A program made the translations under genes and the position numbers. From positions 1-64,000 of the forward strand of contig JAWZDV010000024.1 of the NCBI GenBank assembly GCA_034142505.1: a DNA stretch of 64,000 nt, given 5' to 3'. Below the pieces are notes generated by a model. The model did no database searches. It saw only the letters and a program-made list of their open reading frames with translations, and had not been told where the DNA came from. This document shows positions 43,794 through 51,829 of this stretch, one piece after another. Position 1 is the first letter of the stretch; each line of letters opens with the position of its first letter. This stretch comes from Hungatella_A sp034142505 (lineage in GTDB: Bacteria > Bacillota > Clostridia > Lachnospirales > Lachnospiraceae).

Positions 43794-43823
43794 GCGCCAT
43801 GACTATTTTGATAATCATGGCGC
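43794..43823. terminator. Shared terminator between convergent units
   Basis: Stem GCGCCATGA / TCATGGCGC (43794-43802, 43815-43823). T-rich stretches follow on both strands, better on the minus strand, so it ends the permease and the RNA-ligase operons. Confidence 0.8.
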
Positions 43824-43830
43824 TTATCAT

Positions 43831-44505
43831 TTACACCGTTAAGGTTAATAACTTGTTTTTTTGAAGTTCCTTTTTGGACCAATGTTCCTCGATTGCCTGT
43901 TGAAATTCCCTTCTTACCATTTTAGCCCTGTATTTTAAAAATAATTCTTCATCCTGCCTCAAGTATACCCCCTCACAATTTTCATCACCAAATTTCGAAA
44001 TGGAGAAAAATCTCTCAATATCTTTAGGTGTAAAAATGCCATACCCAAGCAATGGAACAATTTCAATATCCATTTTTTTCATTAGTTTATCTCTCTCTTT
44101 TACAGACAAAAACTTTTCATTTTTTTTATCATAAATATCAAAACCAATAAACCAATCCGGCAATGCATTATAAAATACAGAGTGTTTTGCGTAGCACCAC
44201 TCACCAAATAAAATTTTTTTATCTGTAATAACATCAAATATTGCATCTTCGTGTGTGGCTATCCATTCCTTCAATGGACCCCACTGCCCTATCAAAGGAA
44301 ACGTTAAATAGGAGCCTCTATTTTGCAATAAAAGTTCCCCCTCCTCATTGAAGGAAATCCCAAGATTGGCACCGTCAATTTTTTCTTCTATTGAAATTGC
44401 TTTACTGAACAAGGTCTCTATTTCGTGAGAGCACAGTATTTTATCATTTCTAACAAAATCTCCTCTTTTTTCAATATGTGGCGTTGATGGGAATTTATAA
44501 AACAT
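43831..44505 (-). CDS. RNA ligase (Rnl2/PF09414-like nucleotidyltransferase)
   Basis: 224 residues from ATG 44505; GTG 44508 is the alternative, and the AGAGGAAA site is in the PIN gene end. It seals RNA 3'-OH/5'-phosphate ends by an enzyme-AMP intermediate. All ligase motifs are visible in order: I EKIDGAN (Lys about 42), Ia LQNRGSY, III LFGEWCYAKH, IIIa WFIGFDIYD, IV CEGVYLR and V LKYRAKMVRREF. It is the last gene of an AT-rich three-gene operon and starts 3 nt after the PIN-like stop. No kinase/phosphatase domain is fused, so breaks with cyclic phosphate ends would need another healing enzyme. Confidence 0.87.
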   Translation of the reverse strand: MFYKFPSTPHIEKRGDFVRNDKILCSHEIETLFSKAISIEEKIDGANLGISFNEEGELLLQNRGSYLTFPLIGQWGPLKEWIATHEDAIFDVITDKKILFGEWCYAKHSVFYNALPDWFIGFDIYDKKNEKFLSVKERDKLMKKMDIEIVPLLGYGIFTPKDIERFFSISKFGDENCEGVYLRQDEELFLKYRAKMVRREFQQAIEEHWSKKELQKNKLLTLTV

Positions 44506-44508
44506 CAC

Positions 44509-45036
44509 TCATTTCCTCTTGTTCAGAATTTTTTTTGTAAACTTCTTATTTGCATATTCAGGATTTAAAAATTCAATATGTATTCCATATTTTCTTAGTG
44601 CCTCTTCAAATTCCAGCCATTTTCCATCTGCTGCCTGTATCAGCATCGGTTTATCTTTATGTGCTGCTGACAAAGCGATAAATTTTCGATCTGCCAGGTC
44701 AAGTCCCTGTAATGCTTCATCCGCTGGAAAATCCTTATACGAGCCATCTTTTGTTTTTTCTAATTTAAGCATATCATTCATAATATCCATGCCCGCCATA
44801 TAATGATACAGCCATCTCAAAAACATCTTTCCAATATCAGTTTCTTTAATATTATTTTCATATTCCCCGACGATTTCTCTATCCATATCTAAAACCAGCT
44901 TTGATTGAGGATTCCTTATTAAATTGTAGACAAAATCTATGCAAGACTCAATTAACTCCAGTTCTTCCTCATTCCATTCTTCCATAGGATAGGAGGCTTT
45001 CGTTGGAACATTCGTATCCACAATGTATTTTTCCAT
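44509..45036 (-). CDS. PIN-like ribonuclease
   Basis: 175 residues. The ATG at 45036 shares one base with the ATPase stop (TGATG). A PIN fold is suggested by D7 in IVDTN, E54/E58 in DREIVGEYE, D113/D116 in LDLADRKFIAL and D137 in IQAADGKW, the four acidic positions of a metal-dependent nuclease. The spacing fits, though the middle helical part is longer than in VapC toxins. Relatives cleave tRNA or rRNA. Placed between an ATPase and an RNA ligase, it is the likely effector of the operon. Confidence 0.75.
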   Translation of the reverse strand: MEKYIVDTNVPTKASYPMEEWNEEELELIESCIDFVYNLIRNPQSKLVLDMDREIVGEYENNIKETDIGKMFLRWLYHYMAGMDIMNDMLKLEKTKDGSYKDFPADEALQGLDLADRKFIALSAAHKDKPMLIQAADGKWLEFEEALRKYGIHIEFLNPEYANKKFTKKILNKRK

Positions 45037-46439
45037 CAATTGCTCTCCAACTTCTTTTTACTGATTTTTCTTTGTATCGCATAATGCGCCTGCTGATATA
45101 TATCTTCCTCTATATCTCCAAAAAACCCCTGAGGCCAATTCGCTATATTACCGTATTCATCTACTCTTAATCTGTCAAGATGGGCGGGGGTTTTATTATT
45201 ATCGGCAAAATAAGCACTTATACTATCCGATAGAAGCGTTTTTTCTGCAATACGCCTTTGCAGTCTTCGCAGTAAATGTTCCGAATGTGTTTCTAATATA
45301 ACCTGAATATTCCTTCTATTGCCTGCTTCCCACATATTCACGGCGTCAATAATTACATCTGCCAGTTGTGCCTGAGCACTGGGATGTAAATGGATTTCCG
45401 GCTGCTCAATAAATATAATTGAATTCTCAGGGGCATAAAACAGTTCAACAAGAACAGGTAAAACCTGTGATACACCAAATCCAACATCCGGAATATTAAC
45501 ATAACTATTGGAGCCTTTTGTCTTAACTTTCACGTCATACTCTTGACGATTCTCGATTTTTTCTATCTCAAAATCTGATATCAATCCCAGTTTTTTAAGT
45601 TCTTCTGCGATAACAACTAGAAACGGTTTTTTTGTACCTCTTTTTTTATAATTCAACATTCTATTTTGGTTCTTAGCGGACAAAATTGCTGCAATTGTAT
45701 TGCTGCCATCATCACCCACACTTTCAGGGCTCACTCCACTCCAAGTATATATCCTTTTGGCTTTTGTACGCATCGGACCTAAATAATAAAGATTAGAAAA
45801 TAAATTTTCATGATGCAAGTTTAAATCCTGCAAAAAGCCTGCATTTTGATAATATGCTGTAACAGCATCGGGAAATCCATAAAATTTGATTGGTTCAGAA
45901 AGTTTCCACACTCGTCCCCTGCTTCTGATTAATCTGAATTTCTTACTGTCCAATTCATATTGATGTTTATCATCAGTTCCATCATTTTTCTTCATTACAA
46001 TATTAACTGTTTCTTTTTCATTATCATATAAGTTATATTTTAATTCTCCCACCTCAAGTAAGTGCGTTTCTTGATTTTCAATACCAATATCTCCTGAAAA
46101 TTTAATTCGATTATATGTGAGTTTTGGTTCGGCATCCTCATCTATTGCAAATTTTTCCGTTAAATCCCAAGTATAACTAAAGCGCAGTCGATTCGTTAAA
46201 TCATGATTATAGAGTACATCTATCGGTGTTCCTAAATCAACAGAAGATTTTTCTCCACCAAACATTAACACTGTTTTCCGATCCGATTGTTGTATTGTTT
46301 GTTTCAGCATTACTAAAAATTGTCCGATACTGGATTTTCCTGAACTATTGCCACCAAATAGAACTGTAATAGGCGCCAGTTTTATTTCTCCTGTATCCTT
46401 CCATCCCTTAAACCCTTCAATATGCAAACTACTAATCAT
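45036..46439 (-). CDS. SMC/RecF-like AAA ATPase (DUF3696 type)
   Basis: 467 residues. ATG 46439 lies behind GGGGAGG. Walker A GGNSSGKSS (29-37), a signature-like GVSQVLPVL, Walker B SIIFIEQPEIHLHPSAQA, H-loop LETHSEHLL, and the C-terminal NIANWPQGFFGD typical of DUF3696. The middle (about 80-330) is a long insert with few coiled-coil features. The family includes OLD, PtuA, AriA, RloC and PrrC-type sensors that gate nucleases. It is the first gene of the operon, with its own promoter and AT-rich composition, which suggests acquisition as a unit. Confidence 0.87.
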   Translation of the reverse strand: MISSLHIEGFKGWKDTGEIKLAPITVLFGGNSSGKSSIGQFLVMLKQTIQQSDRKTVLMFGGEKSSVDLGTPIDVLYNHDLTNRLRFSYTWDLTEKFAIDEDAEPKLTYNRIKFSGDIGIENQETHLLEVGELKYNLYDNEKETVNIVMKKNDGTDDKHQYELDSKKFRLIRSRGRVWKLSEPIKFYGFPDAVTAYYQNAGFLQDLNLHHENLFSNLYYLGPMRTKAKRIYTWSGVSPESVGDDGSNTIAAILSAKNQNRMLNYKKRGTKKPFLVVIAEELKKLGLISDFEIEKIENRQEYDVKVKTKGSNSYVNIPDVGFGVSQVLPVLVELFYAPENSIIFIEQPEIHLHPSAQAQLADVIIDAVNMWEAGNRRNIQVILETHSEHLLRRLQRRIAEKTLLSDSISAYFADNNKTPAHLDRLRVDEYGNIANWPQGFFGDIEEDIYQQAHYAIQRKISKKKLESN

Positions 46440-46485
46440 CAGAAACCTCCCCGTTTCACCCACTTAGATAGGATATGTTAAAATT

Positions 46486-46514
46486 ATTATACTTGAAGTA
46501 TTCCCTACTTACAA
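46486..46514 (-). promoter_or_regulatory. Promoter of the ATPase-PIN-ligase operon
   Basis: Minus strand TTGTAA (46514-46509), 17-bp spacer, TATAAT (46491-46486), about 47 bp before the ATPase start. Confidence 0.7.
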
Positions 46515-46647
46515 CTTTATTTTCACTTCGCTCATCCAACCATTATGTTATCCTGTGGCACCCATAATATAAACGGAAATCCTTGTTCTTTTTTTGCCAA
46601 TCCTTTATAATGAATTATCAGAGATTTTTCAGGGGGGTACGAAAGTT

Positions 46648-47364
46648 ATGATCCGGATTGCGATTGTTGAGGATGACAGAAATGACATGCAGATACTGCT
46701 AAACTATTTGAACCGCTATGAACAGGAGAATTCCACCCATTTTCAGATAACCACGTTCTCAGACGGTCTGGACATCATCTCCGGCTACAAGGCGGAGTAT
46801 GACATGATCTTTCTTGACATTCAGATGAAGCATTTGGACGGTATGAGCACGGCTGAGAACATCCGGGCGTTGGACGAGGATGTGATTTTTATATTTATCA
46901 CCTCCACGGTCCAGTTTGCCGTGCAGGGATACATGGTGGACGCGCTTGGCTATGTGCTGAAACCAGTCCCCTATCTGGCCTTTTCCCAGCTTCTTGGCAA
47001 AGCGGCGCGGCAGATTCAGAAAAAGCAGAATCACTGCTATCTCACCATTGACGTGGACGGCGGCCAGTTGAAGATCGATACTACGCAGATTTACTATGTG
47101 GAGAGCCAGAAGCATGATGTCCTGATTCATTCGGAAAAGGGGGATTTTCGCACTGCCGGTCCCTTAAAGCGGATGGAAGAACTGCTGCTGCCCCAGGGCT
47201 TTTCCAAATGCCACAATGCTTATCTGGTAAACTTACTTCATGTGGCCGCTCTGATGCCGAATGTGGTGCGCTTGTCCGACGGGACGGAGCTTTCGGTCAG
47301 CCGGGCGCGCAAAAAAAGTTTTCTGGACTCATTTACGGATTATGTAGGAGGAATACAGAGGTGA
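46648..47364 (+). CDS. LytTR-family response regulator
   Basis: 238 residues. ATG 46648 follows a GGGGGG tract at 46632-46637 that serves as ribosome site. Receiver domain with E8/D9 and phospho-acceptor D57 (IFLDIQM), then a LytTR DNA-binding domain (about 135-235; YYVESQKHDVLIHS, FSKCHNAYLVNLLHV). AgrA-like. It overlaps the kinase gene by 4 bp (GTGA). A possible regulator of the GH3 genes downstream or of secreted factors. Confidence 0.9.
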   Translation: MIRIAIVEDDRNDMQILLNYLNRYEQENSTHFQITTFSDGLDIISGYKAEYDMIFLDIQMKHLDGMSTAENIRALDEDVIFIFITSTVQFAVQGYMVDALGYVLKPVPYLAFSQLLGKAARQIQKKQNHCYLTIDVDGGQLKIDTTQIYYVESQKHDVLIHSEKGDFRTAGPLKRMEELLLPQGFSKCHNAYLVNLLHVAALMPNVVRLSDGTELSVSRARKKSFLDSFTDYVGGIQR

Positions 47365-48671
47365 ATATCACGAATTTGATGGACACGCCCAGACTCTGCA
47401 CGGCTTTTGCCGAGTGGGCGGCATGTGTGACGTATATCATGATGCTGCGCAGGAAGCTTTCGGGCGGAAAACTCTACGGCGCTCTGGCGGGACTGCTGGC
47501 CTGGTTTCTGATCTACCAGCATTTGGCGGGGATGGCGCCGCTGTTTCTCTGGATTCCCGGGATGCTTGGCGCCATTTTCTGCATGTACTTATCGATTTAT
47601 CTCATTTGTGATGTCTCTCCCCAGGACGCGGGCTTTTGCTGTATCCGGGCTTTTGTGCTGGCCGAGTTTGCCGCCTCCCTGCAGTGGCAGCTGAGTGTCT
47701 GGGTGACGGTTCATTTCCGGATTCTCCATGCTGCTGTGCCCGCCGTTATCATGGTGCTTATCTACGCCCTGGTCTACTTCGGTTACTGGTTTTTGGAGCG
47801 GGAACACATCCCCAGGGATGAGAATCTGAACATTGCCAACAAGGAACTGTTCGGTGCCGCTATGATCGCACTGGCGGCATTTACCATCAGCAATTTAAGT
47901 TTTATCATGCCGGATACGCCATTTTCCAGCGCCACCTCCTCCATCCTTTATGTCCGCACTCTGGTGGATTTTGGGGGACTGGTGATGCTGGTCTCCCAGA
48001 TGGAGAAACGGGAGGAGCTGCGGATGCGCAGTGAAAACCAGCTGATGAACGCCATGCTGCAGCGGCAGTACGACCAGTACCGCATGTCCATCGACAATAT
48101 GGAACTGCTGCGCAGGGAGTTTCATGATTTGAAGCATTATATGATAGCCATCCGGGCGGAGGAGGACCCCAGAAAGAGGGAACAGTACTTGGAGGAGATG
48201 GAGCAGGCCATTGCCGCGCAGGAAGCGCTCACCAATACCGGAAACCGGGTGCTGGACGTGGTGCTGACCACCAAGAGTACCTACTGCTCCCAAAAACAGA
48301 TTACCTTTACCTGCATGGCGGACGGCAGTCTGATCTCCTTTATGCACGTAAAAGATATCTGCTCCATTTTTGGCAATGCCCTGGACAACGCCATTGAATG
48401 TGTCTCCCAGTTTGATGACCCGGAGAAACGCCTGGTTACCATGTCTCTGTTCCGAAAAAACCAGTTTCTTATGATTCAGTTTGAAAATTATACGGACACG
48501 CCGCTGAAGCTGGGCTCCAACCAGCTCCCGCTCACCACGAAGGACAATCACCTGTATCACGGCTACGGCTTAAAAAGCATTCAAGCCGCCGCACAAAAGT
48601 ACGGCGGCTCCATGACCCTCCAATCCAAGGACAACTGGTTTACTCTGTCGGTTCTGATACCGGTGGAGTGA
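47361..48671 (+). CDS. GHKL-type sensor histidine kinase (AgrC-like)
   Basis: 436 residues. The start is GTG 47361 with AGGAGG eight bases upstream, overlapping the regulator stop. Six or so membrane segments fill the first 215 residues. The dimerisation helix has LRREFHDLKHYM (phospho-His) and the ATP site has GNALDNAIE and HGYGLKSIQAAAQ, as in AgrC/GHKL kinases. Its 3' end overlaps the convergent GH3 gene by 32 bp; no terminator separates them. Confidence 0.9.
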   Translation: MNITNLMDTPRLCTAFAEWAACVTYIMMLRRKLSGGKLYGALAGLLAWFLIYQHLAGMAPLFLWIPGMLGAIFCMYLSIYLICDVSPQDAGFCCIRAFVLAEFAASLQWQLSVWVTVHFRILHAAVPAVIMVLIYALVYFGYWFLEREHIPRDENLNIANKELFGAAMIALAAFTISNLSFIMPDTPFSSATSSILYVRTLVDFGGLVMLVSQMEKREELRMRSENQLMNAMLQRQYDQYRMSIDNMELLRREFHDLKHYMIAIRAEEDPRKREQYLEEMEQAIAAQEALTNTGNRVLDVVLTTKSTYCSQKQITFTCMADGSLISFMHVKDICSIFGNALDNAIECVSQFDDPEKRLVTMSLFRKNQFLMIQFENYTDTPLKLGSNQLPLTTKDNHLYHGYGLKSIQAAAQKYGGSMTLQSKDNWFTLSVLIPVE

Positions 48672-51201
48672 GCAGTTTCCTGACATATGCTTTGTTTTCT
48701 CTTCTGTTTCGGAAGAATCCGCCCAGAATCCGTCTCATTCCCTGGAAGAAATGTCCGTTTACCACATCGGTCATGCCGTATGCCATCTCCATGCTGACCA
48801 TACCGCCGGTCATCTTGGCGATGGCCCGAAACGGGATATTGTACTGGAACAACAGGTTTAAATCCGGCGTTCCTTTTTCTTCATTTTTGGCCACCTTATC
48901 AGTCAGCACACGGTAAATAAATCTGGCCAGGCCGCTTTTTGCGTAATACATCTGGCAGACCGCATCATTGATTCCCAAATCTCCGGACCAGGTTCCTGAT
49001 GGAACGGGATGGCCCAGCAGGATTTCAAATTCTTTGATGTCCACATTCTGGACCAGGCCGGTGCGGTAGGACGGCAGCTGCTTTAGATCGTAAGGCAGTC
49101 CGGCTCCGGTACCGTCCAGCGTAATGCTGCTGCTCAGACGGATGTCCATGACACAGGAGCCCACCAGAATCTGATAGGTCCCGGCCTCCACTTCCCACCG
49201 GTTCGTCACAACATTCCAATACCGGAATGTCTTATCGTCAAAGGGGATCGTCACCCGCTTCTTCTCTCCCGCTTTTAAAAATACTTTCCGAAAGCCTTTC
49301 AATTCCTTTTCCGGCCGGAAGATCCTGCTGTCAAAGCAACCCACATACATCTGAGCCACCTCGGCGCCGTCTCTCTTTCCGGTATTGATAAGGTCAAAAC
49401 TCACGCCCTCCCTCGACACCTCCAGGCCGCTGTACGAAAAGGAGGTGTAGGATAATCCATAGCCAAAGGGATACTGGACCCGCACCCTGCTGGTATCATA
49501 ATACCGGTATCCCACAAAAATGCCTTCGCGGTATTCCGAATTTCTCTCCACACTGGGGAAGCAGCGAAACGCCGGGGTATCCTCGTAGCGGATGGGGTAA
49601 GTCTCGCTCAGTCTGCCAGATGGATTCACCTTACCGGTCAGCACATCCAGCATGGCTCCCGCTCCCGCTTCACCGCCTAAATATCCGTGCAGAATTGCTT
49701 TGCAGCAGTGCTGCCAGGGCATCTCCACCGGGGAACCGGCGCTGATGACGCCGACGATATTGGAATTCACCTTCACAAGCGCTTCCAGCAGTTCGATCTG
49801 GTTCTGCGGAATCCGCATGTGGGTGCGGTCCATGCCCTCTGATTCGCTGATTTCATCCAGACCAAAGCAGAAGATCACCAGCTCGGCCTCCCTCGCCAGA
49901 TCTAGGGCTTCCTTCACAAGAGCCTCGTCGGTCTTCCCGTTGCGGCGGTATCCGGGAACACAGCCGATACACTGAAATGGATAATCACCCGCCATCTGCC
50001 GAAGACTCTCCACCTGAATGGCATTGACCACGGAGGAACCGGCGCCCTGATACCTGGGAGTAATGGCAAAATCGCCGATAAGCGCCGCTTTACAGTTCTC
50101 CTTAATCGGAAGCAGCGGATCTGGGTCCGATGTGTTCTTTAGTAAAATAATACTCTCCGAAGCCGCTCTTTTCGCCAATGCGTGGTGCGCGGCCTTGTCA
50201 AAACCAGAGGCATGGTCTGATACTCCGGCGGCATGGCCCGCTTCAGCAGCATGCTCTGCCCCGGCAGTCTGGTCTGTCCCGGCAGTCTGCTCCGCCCCAG
50301 CGCTCCTCTCTGCTCCGGCTCTGTCCCTGCGGTTTGCCGCCAATGTCAAAACTGCATCCAGCAGATCGTCCACACAGGTATCCAGTTCCTTCATCGTCAG
50401 CCGCCCGTCCTCCAGCGCCGCAAGAATCTGTCTTGCGGAATCCAGCCCCGGTGTCGGCATCTCCAGATTGGAACGGTTCTTCACTCCCCGCACATGGTCG
50501 TTGGACCCGCCCCAGTCCGTGATAACGATTCCGTCAAATCCCCACTCCTTGCGGAGAATATCCTGTAACAGATGGTCATTTTCGTTGGCATAGGTGCCGT
50601 TGACCTCATTGTAGCTGGTCATCAGCGCCTTTGCCCCGCCTTCCTTCACCGCAATCTCAAACCCGGTTAAATAGATCTCCCTAAGCGTCCGCTCATCCAG
50701 CACGGAGTTCATAGCCATTCTCCTAAGTTCCTGGCTGTTCACCGCAAAATGCTTCGGGCAGGCATAGACGCCTTCCCCCTGGATTCCTTTCACATAGGCC
50801 GCCGCCATTTTCCCGGAAAGATAGGGGTCCTCTGAAAAATATTCAAAATTCCTCCCGCATAAGGGACTCCGCTTGATGTTTAGGCCGGGGCCAAGAAGCA
50901 CATCGACGCCAAGAGCCGCCGCTTCCTCGCCCAAAGCCTGCCCCACCTCCCGGGCCAGTTCCTCGTCCCAGCTGCCGGAAACAGTGGCCGCTGTGGGAAA
51001 ACAGGTCGCCGGCAGGGACGGATTCAGTCCCAGATGGTCGCCGGCGCCGGCCTGCTTGCGGATGCCGTGAGGACCGTCCGCACAGAAGATGGAGGGTATC
51101 CCCAGTCGGGGAAAATCCCAGCTCTGCCATTCATTCTTCCCGCTTAGGATGGCGGCCTTTTCCTCCACCGTCATGTTATTTATGAGATCTGCATGTTTCA
51201 T
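48640..51201 (-). CDS. GH3 beta-glucosidase-type hydrolase
   Basis: 853 residues, with no signal peptide, so cytoplasmic. N-terminal catalytic barrel (about 1-290): nucleophile D229 in IVITDWG, substrate motifs GPGLNIKRSPLCGRNFEY and CPKHFAVN. The second alpha/beta domain begins near 345 (SESIILLKNTS), and a fibronectin-III-like domain lies near 580-680. It removes beta-linked glucose, xylose or similar residues. An Ala/Gly/Glu-rich hexapeptide repeat (about 293-330) sits in the linker between the domains. Its ATG overlaps the GtrA-like gene stop (ATGA). Confidence 0.92.
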   Translation of the reverse strand: MKHADLINNMTVEEKAAILSGKNEWQSWDFPRLGIPSIFCADGPHGIRKQAGAGDHLGLNPSLPATCFPTAATVSGSWDEELAREVGQALGEEAAALGVDVLLGPGLNIKRSPLCGRNFEYFSEDPYLSGKMAAAYVKGIQGEGVYACPKHFAVNSQELRRMAMNSVLDERTLREIYLTGFEIAVKEGGAKALMTSYNEVNGTYANENDHLLQDILRKEWGFDGIVITDWGGSNDHVRGVKNRSNLEMPTPGLDSARQILAALEDGRLTMKELDTCVDDLLDAVLTLAANRRDRAGAERSAGAEQTAGTDQTAGAEHAAEAGHAAGVSDHASGFDKAAHHALAKRAASESIILLKNTSDPDPLLPIKENCKAALIGDFAITPRYQGAGSSVVNAIQVESLRQMAGDYPFQCIGCVPGYRRNGKTDEALVKEALDLAREAELVIFCFGLDEISESEGMDRTHMRIPQNQIELLEALVKVNSNIVGVISAGSPVEMPWQHCCKAILHGYLGGEAGAGAMLDVLTGKVNPSGRLSETYPIRYEDTPAFRCFPSVERNSEYREGIFVGYRYYDTSRVRVQYPFGYGLSYTSFSYSGLEVSREGVSFDLINTGKRDGAEVAQMYVGCFDSRIFRPEKELKGFRKVFLKAGEKKRVTIPFDDKTFRYWNVVTNRWEVEAGTYQILVGSCVMDIRLSSSITLDGTGAGLPYDLKQLPSYRTGLVQNVDIKEFEILLGHPVPSGTWSGDLGINDAVCQMYYAKSGLARFIYRVLTDKVAKNEEKGTPDLNLLFQYNIPFRAIAKMTGGMVSMEMAYGMTDVVNGHFFQGMRRILGGFFRNRRENKAYVRKLLTPPVSEPTE
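50215..50325. repeat. Degenerate 18-bp tandem repeat in GH3 linker
   Basis: About six units of 18 bp encode variants of AGAEQT (AGAERS, AGAEQT, AGTDQT, AGAEHA, AEAGHA). The units stay in frame, so length change alters only the linker. Confidence 0.75.
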
Positions 51202-51803
51202 GATACCGCCTGCCCCTCTTTCTCTTTAAAGATCACCTTCAGGATGGGATAGAACACCCAGAAGGATATGACGCAGTTGATCAGCATTGTGATCAGATCC
51301 GCCACGGTTGTTCCGGCTCCCTTCCCCATCCAGTTCATGAAGAAGGTATAAATCGGTGTTTTATAAAGCCCCTGCAGCGCCGCGGCGCCCACGGAAATGA
51401 TGACCCAGGCGATAAAATACCATACCGCCGCCCTGGTGATACTGGTGTTAGACTTGAAGGTCACATTCCGCTGGAGGAAGAAGTTGATCACCTGGGCAAT
51501 CAACAGGGTGATCTCCACCGCCAGGAAGTAGGCAAGCCCTCCACCTCCGCCGGAGGCAATGGTCCCCGCCGCATAGTCGAATACATAGTAGATTCCGCCG
51601 TCTAAATTGTGGCCCACCGGCAGCACCTGAAAGCTGGTGCTCACAAGGGGCGTGAATCCAAATAAGTACTTAATCAGCGGCATCAAGACCATCTGCAGCA
51701 CGGTCACGCCGTTGCTGATTATAAAGAACACGATAAACTGGGCAATCTCCGGGTGTTTTCTTTTAAATTCTCCCCAAAAACCCACATTTTTTGTCTTTTC
51801 CAC
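51198..51803 (-). CDS. GtrA-like integral membrane protein
   Basis: 201 residues. GTG 51803 has AGGAG seven bases upstream; the longer frame runs into the preceding GH3 gene and is rejected. Four membrane segments with the GtrA features FIVFFIISNGVTVLQ and NFFLQRNVTF. GtrA-like proteins are linked to flipping or transfer of lipid-linked sugars. Here it sits in one operon between two GH3 enzymes, which hints at a role with a membrane-linked glycan. The long Gly-rich loop (about 90-100) is unusual. Confidence 0.8.
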   Translation of the reverse strand: MEKTKNVGFWGEFKRKHPEIAQFIVFFIISNGVTVLQMVLMPLIKYLFGFTPLVSTSFQVLPVGHNLDGGIYYVFDYAAGTIASGGGGGLAYFLAVEITLLIAQVINFFLQRNVTFKSNTSITRAAVWYFIAWVIISVGAAALQGLYKTPIYTFFMNWMGKGAGTTVADLITMLINCVISFWVFYPILKVIFKEKEGQAVS

Positions 51804-51829
51804 TGCACTTCTCCTCACATGATTCGTTT

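Noticed and set aside
43831..46439. Calling the ATPase operon PARIS, Septu or an OLD/Gabija system
   Set aside because: The nuclease partner is PIN-like rather than TOPRIM or HNH, there is no UvrD-like helicase, and the third gene is an RNA ligase, so no named system fits from sequence alone.
47208..47360. Kinase start at 47208
   Set aside because: This segment is inside the response-regulator gene in another frame; GTG 47361 with AGGAGG and a GTGA overlap is the natural start.
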